A stretch of DNA of 64,000 nt, taken from positions 262,501-326,500 of the forward strand of contig JAPDFW010000103.1 of the NCBI GenBank assembly GCA_028826165.1, in the 5' to 3' direction. This document shows positions 59,301 to 64,000 of this stretch, one piece after another. The notes below the pieces were generated by a model. That model was not told the DNA's origin and did not search any database. It worked only from the letters and a program-made list of their open reading frames with translations. Each line of letters begins with the position of its first letter. Positions within the stretch are counted from its first letter, which is position 1. The DNA comes from Anaeramoeba ignava (Eukaryota > Metamonada > Anaeramoebidae). The translations under genes were made by a program, and so were the position numbers.

Positions 59301-60256
59301 ATAGTTTTTTAACAGAACTTGATTTGGATTCAAACACAGAATCAAACACAAACAAAGTGGAGCAAAAAGTGATATTAACAGATATAGAATTCCAAACAAC
59401 AGACATAGGAACAGATTCAGAATCAAAAAACAAGAAAAAGAATAATAATAAGAATAAGAATAATAATAATAATAAGAATAATAATAATGAACAAGAACTT
59501 GAACTAGTTTCTGATTCTGAAAAAAATCAAAATGATAAAAAAAATAATTCTGTTTTTGACCAAGATTTGGTTCCTTATAAAACAATCGAAATTGTTGCAA
59601 ATTCAAAAAATCTTTGGGGAAATGCTCAAAATTCATTGGATCCAAGAAAAATTCATTACAATCTTAAAATGTCAAAAGATTGGGTTCCATTTATTGTTGA
59701 TGATTTATTTTCTGAATTGGAAACTTTTTTTTATCCTATTCAATTCGGACATAAATTATCCGAATCACGAGCAAAAATTATTGAGGAAAAAATCCATAAA
59801 GATTTAATTGACTCATTTACAAATTGGAGAAAGAATTCAAATTTAGAAACAGAATTCTTATCAAGCATGACATCAGTAATACATGAAGGACTTCCTTACT
59901 TTGAAAAAGTGGAATTGAAAGCAATCGAAGCTGAAGATGCTCATAATCACTCTTTATGGAAAGGAAAGCTTAGTTCTTTAGTTCCAAGTGGATATTCTTT
60001 TGAAGCCGCTCCTGTTAATTTTAATTATATTGATTCAGAAAAAATTTGGAGATTTTTATCAGAAAATTTTGATTTCCATAAAGAATTTAATCCAAATGTT
60101 AAATTTGCTCTTGGTGTTTTTCTTCAACCTTATTATAATTCTGTTTCTTCTCTTTGGGTTTTTATTTCCAAAATGATTCCTAAAATTGATAAGAAATTAA
60201 ATGAAGAGAAATCAAGAATTAATACAAAAAAGAGCAAAAACAAGAAGAAAAAATAA
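56324..60256 (+). CDS. CC2D2A-like protein: C2 domains and inactive transglutaminase-like fold (1,058 aa)
   Basis: Six exons: 56324-56330 (7 bases), 56413-56732, 57182-57409, 57475-57926, 58016-58572 and 58644-60256; frame closes throughout. An acidic low-complexity start is followed by C2-type segments ('NGTSDPFITFEI' near residue 267, 'DNGLTDAYVIVEW' near 431, then 'FNLFDRDEFGDDFIGFAFLE'). A transglutaminase/protease-like region begins near 670 ('GSIEEHAVLLANLLLGID', 'NYHFWVMTL', 'SFYETLTGKQYLLP'). This order matches CC2D2A, a ciliary transition-zone (MKS complex) protein. The catalytic Cys of active relatives is not present, as described for the CC2D2A branch. An Asn/Lys-rich insert (59420-59560) interrupts the domain. 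Suggests the organism keeps a cilium or flagellum at some stage. Confidence 0.72.
56735..57178. repeat. (AAAATT)n intronic hexamer array
   Basis: Fills the second intron of the CC2D2A-like gene. Confidence 0.9.
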
Positions 60257-60545
60257 ATTCAATTTTAAATTAAATTAAATTAAATTAATTCAAATTAAAT
60301 CAAATAATCAAATAATTAAATAAGAATTTAACTTAATTTTAAATAAGAAATTAATCAAATAATTAAATCAAATTAAATTAAATCAAATTAAATCAAATTA
60401 AATTAATTCAAATTAAATCAAATTAAATCAAATTAAATCAAATCAAATAATCAAATCAAATTAAATTAAATTAAATTAAATTAAATTAAATTAATTAATT
60501 AAATAATTAAATCAAATTAAATCCAATTCAATTAATTAAATTATC
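60257..60545. repeat. AAATTAAATCAAATTA-type intergenic repeat
   Basis: Irregular 5-base-phased repeats (AAATT, AAATC, TAATC) lie between the CC2D2A-like gene and XPO1. No gene is seen. Confidence 0.75.
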
Positions 60546-60596
60546 AAATAAGAATTTAACTTAAATTTTTTTTTCCAAACAATTCAAAAAATAAAA

Positions 60597-60656
60597 AAAT
60601 TTTTTTTCATTTTTTCATTTTTTTCATTTTTTTTCATTTTAAAAAAAAAAATTTAA
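60597..60656 (+). promoter_or_regulatory. T-rich element with repeated CATs upstream of XPO1
   Basis: Four CAT triplets spaced about every 10 bases in T tracts end 17 bases before the ATG at 60657. It is nearly the same arrangement as before the Rag-type gene. Confidence 0.45.
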
Positions 60657-63600
60657 ATGGCAGAACAATTATTGAATTTTTCAGAAGAATCATTTAATGT
60701 TGAATTATTAGATGAAGTTGTAAATGCACTTTATTATGGAACAAATGAAGAAGTAAAAAATAAAAAATAAATAAAATAAAAAAATAAATTAATAAAACAA
60801 AATATTTTTTAATAAAACAAAATATTTTTTAATAAAATAAAATAGAGAAATTTTGCACAAGAAATTCTTACAAAATTTAGAGATCATCCTGATTCTTGGA
60901 AAAGAGTAGATGTTATAATTGAATATAGTAATAATGATAATACCAAATTTCTTGCAGTTCAAATACTTGAAAAAACAATTAAATTTAATTGGCTTATAAT
61001 TCCAAATCAACATCAACAAGCAATTAAAGAATTTATATTAAAAATGATTTTTGATTTAAGTTCTGATGATGAAAAAATGAATTCAAATAAAGTTTTATTA
61101 ACAAAATTTAATGAAGCACTTATTGAAGTAAATAATATTAATTTTATAAATGAATTTTAATTTTAATTTTATAAAATGAATTTTAATATTAATTTTAATA
61201 TTAATTTTATAAATGAATTTTAATTTTATAAATTAATTTTAATTTTAATTTTAATTTTAATTTTATAAATGAATTTTAATATTAATTTTAATATTAATTT
61301 TAATTTTATAAATGAATTTTAATTTTATAAATGAATTTTAATTTTATAAATGAATTTTAATTTTATAAATGAATTTTAATTTTATAAATGAATTTTAATT
61401 TTAATTTAAATGAATTTTAATTTTATAAATGAATTTTTATTAAGATTGCTAAAAAAGAATGGCCTCAAAATTGGAGTTCTTTTGTTCAAGAAATGATAAA
61501 CTCAAGTCAAACAAGTGAAACTGTTTGTGAAAATATAATGATGATATTTAAACTTTTAAGTGAAGAAATTTTTGATTTTAATGAAGGTCAATTAACTCGT
61601 GAAAAAACTCAAAATTTAAAAGATTCACTTTATAATGATTTTTCTTCAATATATAAATTATGCGAATATATTTTAATTAATAGTGAAAAAACATCACTTA
61701 ATAATGTAATTTATTTATTTGTTATTATTTAATAATTTATTTATTAATTTATTTTATTTTATTTTATTTAGACAACTCTTGCAACTTTTGAAAAATTTTT
61801 AAAATGGATTCCTCTTGGTTATGTTTATGAAACTGAAATTATAGAATTGCTTTGCAATAAAGTAAATAAAAATAAAAATATTTTAAATATTTTAAATATT
61901 TTATTTATTTTATTTATTTTATTTATATTTAAATAGTTCGTTTCAAATCCAGACACAACTCAAAATGCTTTACAATGCTTAATTGAAATTTCTTTATTGG
62001 AATTCATTCCTAATTATGCACATAAATTTGTCAGTTTATTCAATTTATCACTTGAACCAATTTTGGTATTTATTCCACCAACAACAGATCTTGGAATCAT
62101 TTATGAAAATGGAACAGATAACGATAGAGCACTAATAAACACTTTAGTTGTCTTTTTAAGCACCTTTTTAAAAAATCATCTGAAAACACTGGAAAATTCC
62201 AATGAAGTTGGTGATGAAAAAATATTTATAGCTTTAGAATTAGTTGTTTCGATGTCAAGAATATCCGATATCGAAATATTCAAAATTTGTTTGGATTTTT
62301 GGAATTCATTTGCAAGTGATTTAGTCAATGAAAATATGATATACAATTCTACTCAACGATCATCTGTTCTTGGAATTGGAAATCAAACATATTCTGCAAA
62401 TAATTCACAAACACGATCACCAAGAGTTCAGAAATACGAAGAAATTCTTGCCAAAGTTAGATATATTATGATTGAAAATATGGTTAAACCTGAGGAGGTT
62501 TTGATTGTGGAAGATGAAAATGGAGAATTAACTCGAGAATATGTAAGAGATAATGATACAATAGAAATTTATGAATTGATGAGGAAAACAATGGTTTTAT
62601 TAACCCATTTAAATTACCAAGATATGCAAGATGTTATGCTAGATCAATTAATTGCACAAATTATAGCAACCAATTTCTCATGGAGTAAATTAAACAAAGT
62701 TTGTTGGGCAATTGGTTCAATTAGTGGTTCAATGCCTGAGGAAATTGAAAAAACTTTTTTGGTTGTTGTTTTTAAGAAATTACTTGGGTTTTGTGAACAA
62801 AAAACAGGCAAAGATAATAAAGCTGTTATTGCAAGTAATATTATGTATGTTGTTGGTCAATATCCAAGGTTTATGAGAATGCATTGGAAATTTCTCAAAA
62901 CTATTGTAGATAAATTGTTTGAATTTATGCATGAACCTCATCCAGGGATTAAAGATATGTCAATTCATCGTGATGAAATTGTTATTCTTAAATTCAGCAA
63001 TAACAAAATTATCCCATTTAAAATTGGTGATTTTATAGACGCAAAAATTAAAAACGAAACAAATGAAAATTCTTTGATATCAAATGGAAAATCATTTGTT
63101 TTATTTCCAAATGATAATGTTGAAATTATGAGTGTAAATCAAAATGAAAAAGTTGAATGGAAAAAAATTACAAGCTTTTCTCGCCATCCTTTAAATGATA
63201 ATCTGATCAAAATTAAAACACAGACAAATAGAACTATTATTGCAACAAAAAACCATTCTTTTGTAATCAAGAAAAATGATAAAATTATACCAATTCTTGG
63301 TAGCGATCTTCAATCTTTTAAACATAGACTTCCTATTTCAAAACGATTTATCGTTGATTCTTCTGATGTTATTAATTCAATTAACATATACAATTTTATT
63401 TCATCTCAAAATCAAACAAATCCTAAAAACAAAATTCATTTTAACAAGGAAATCTTTTTAAATTCAAAATTTGGATTTCTTATTGGAATATTCATTTCAT
63501 CTGGAAAATTTGATTCAGATTCAAAACAAATGGAATTTTGTTCAGCAAATTCTTCTTTAAATTTATATTGTTGGGAAATATTTGAAGATATTTTCATTTC

Positions 63601-64000
63601 CAAAAAACAATTTTGGGATTCAAATCTTGTTTTATTTTTTAATAATTTAAGATTGTTTATAAATAATTTAGGATTAGAATTTGAAAACAAATTTAGATCA
63701 TTTTTGTTATTGGCAAATGAATCATTTCTTTCTGGTTTATTAACAGGATATTTTTATCAAAATTTGATTCAAAAAGAAGAAAAGCTAATTCTTTTTTCTT
63801 CTTCACAAAATTTATCTTCTATTATTCAATTAATACTTGCTAGATTTGAAATTTTAACAACTTGTTCTAAAAAAGAAAAAAATACAGATTTAGTTTACAT
63901 TCAAATATTTCAAAACGAAAATTCAAGACAAATTCTTTCTGAATTATTAAATCTGGAATTCATTGAAGAAAATATGAAATTTGTTATTGAAAAAATTAAT
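60657..64000 (+). CDS. XPO1: Exportin-1 (CRM1), interrupted by an intein; 3' end beyond window
   Basis: Exons 60657-60752, 60846-61127, 61445-61705, 61772-61861 and 61937 to beyond 64000, all phase 0. The N-extein has 584 residues before the insertion, against 583 at the same point in human XPO1. Matches include 'LDEVVNALYYGT', 'TLATFEKFLKWIPLGYVYET', 'EIFKICLDFWN', 'KPEEVLIVEDENGE', 'VCWAIGSISGSMPEE', 'LLGFCEQKTGKDNKAVIASN' and 'MHWKFLKTIVDKLFEFMHEP'. Exportin-1 is the HEAT-repeat karyopherin that, with RanGTP, exports leucine-rich NES cargo. The Cys equal to human Cys528, target of leptomycin B, is present at 62792-62794 in the groove. From 62960 the frame passes straight into an intein; the rest of exportin lies outside the window. 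Confidence 0.93.
61140..61440. repeat. Intronic ATTTTAATTTTATAAATGA repeat
   Basis: Fills the second intron of XPO1 with a hexamer core and a recurring TTTATAAATGAATTT interruption. The same interruption, reverse-complemented, recurs in the CAP-Gly/RasGEF intron. Confidence 0.85.
62960..64000 (+). other. Intein inside XPO1 (347 residues visible, C-terminal part outside window)
   Basis: Directly after the XPO1 residues 'HPGIKDM' the protein continues 'SIHRDEIVILKF', a class-1 intein N-terminal splicing block with Ser1. Further intein landmarks follow in order: 'EKVEWKKITSFSRHPLNDNL' (the strand pair before block B), then block B 'TIIATKNHSFVI' with Thr96 and His99 of the TxxH motif. Endonuclease-like blocks come next: 'GFLIGIFISSGKF' (block C, 63479-63505) and 'FLSGLLTGYF' (block E, 63728-63754). 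No stop, intron or frameshift interrupts it. Blocks F and G, the terminal Asn and the Cys/Ser/Thr that starts the C-extein lie beyond 64000. The LAGLIDADG acidic positions read Ser and Tyr, so the endonuclease is probably dead while splicing may be intact. Confidence 0.9.

Noticed and set aside
62960-64000. The intein region as a retained intron or separate gene
   Set aside because: No donor GT fits at 62960, the frame stays open for 347 codons with ordered intein blocks, and it shares the XPO1 frame without a stop.
62960-64000. A Hedgehog/Hog-type HINT domain instead of an intein
   Set aside because: Hog domains are C-terminal parts of secreted proteins; here the element lies within a conserved intracellular protein and carries LAGLIDADG-like helices.

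Overview
The window is a very AT-rich, intron-rich nuclear segment of a protist genome. GT-AG introns, the standard code with TAA, TGA and TAG all used as stops, and eukaryote-only families (exportin-1, Urm1, V-ATPase subunit E, FKBP15, CC2D2A, Rag and Rho GTPases) show this. The mix of RCC1-BTB proteins, BTB-TLDc proteins, a LisH-RasGEF and an odd Rho protein fits an amoeboid protist; my guess, from gene content only, is an anaeramoebid or a similar amoeba. Genes lie 40-200 bases apart, while introns are often swollen by short tandem repeats. No rRNA, tRNA or CRISPR array is visible.

Layout. 1-66: start of a gene leaving to the left. 341-5134: a 12-exon gene of unknown function. 5276-9220: two tandem RCC1-BTB genes plus a truncated third. 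9222-13930: repeats, a BTB-TLDc gene, an array of about 144-base units and another RCC1-BTB fragment. 14068-16823: ankyrin gene. 16939-18711: Rag-type GTPase with a damaged front half. 18882-21200: V-ATPase E and URM1. 21818-22429: nicotinamide riboside kinase, followed by a 4.2 kb satellite. 26633-30331: PARG-like and PH-domain genes. 30558-31163: aberrant Rho GTPase. 31250-34860: a second copy of the repeat plus BTB-TLDc segment, now a pseudogene. 34922-36169: LRR/U-box protein. 36290-41961: CAP-Gly/LisH/RasGEF fusion. 42318-45502: PSP1-domain protein. 45691-49742: FKBP15-like protein. 49920-54732: PH plus RRM-like protein. 54967-56174: seven-helix membrane protein. 56324-60256: CC2D2A-like protein. 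60657 to the end: exportin-1 (XPO1/CRM1).

The most striking observation is in XPO1. After 584 residues that match the family almost exactly in length, the frame continues without a stop or intron into an intein. It has a Ser1 N-terminal splicing block, a TxxH block B and a LAGLIDADG-type endonuclease whose catalytic acidic residues look lost. The intein runs off the window after 347 residues. It sits beside the cargo (NES) binding groove of an essential nuclear export receptor. I do not recall a described intein in this gene.

Other threads are: a T-rich motif with spaced CAT triplets upstream of most start codons; introns each filled with their own repeat; tiny first exons of 7, 9 and 15 bases; an ankyrin gene with six internal exons of exactly 96 bases; and several isolated one-base indels in otherwise good genes, which may be assembly errors or real decay. 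Exon boundaries were built by hand from GT/AG sites and reading-frame continuity and are not supported by transcripts.
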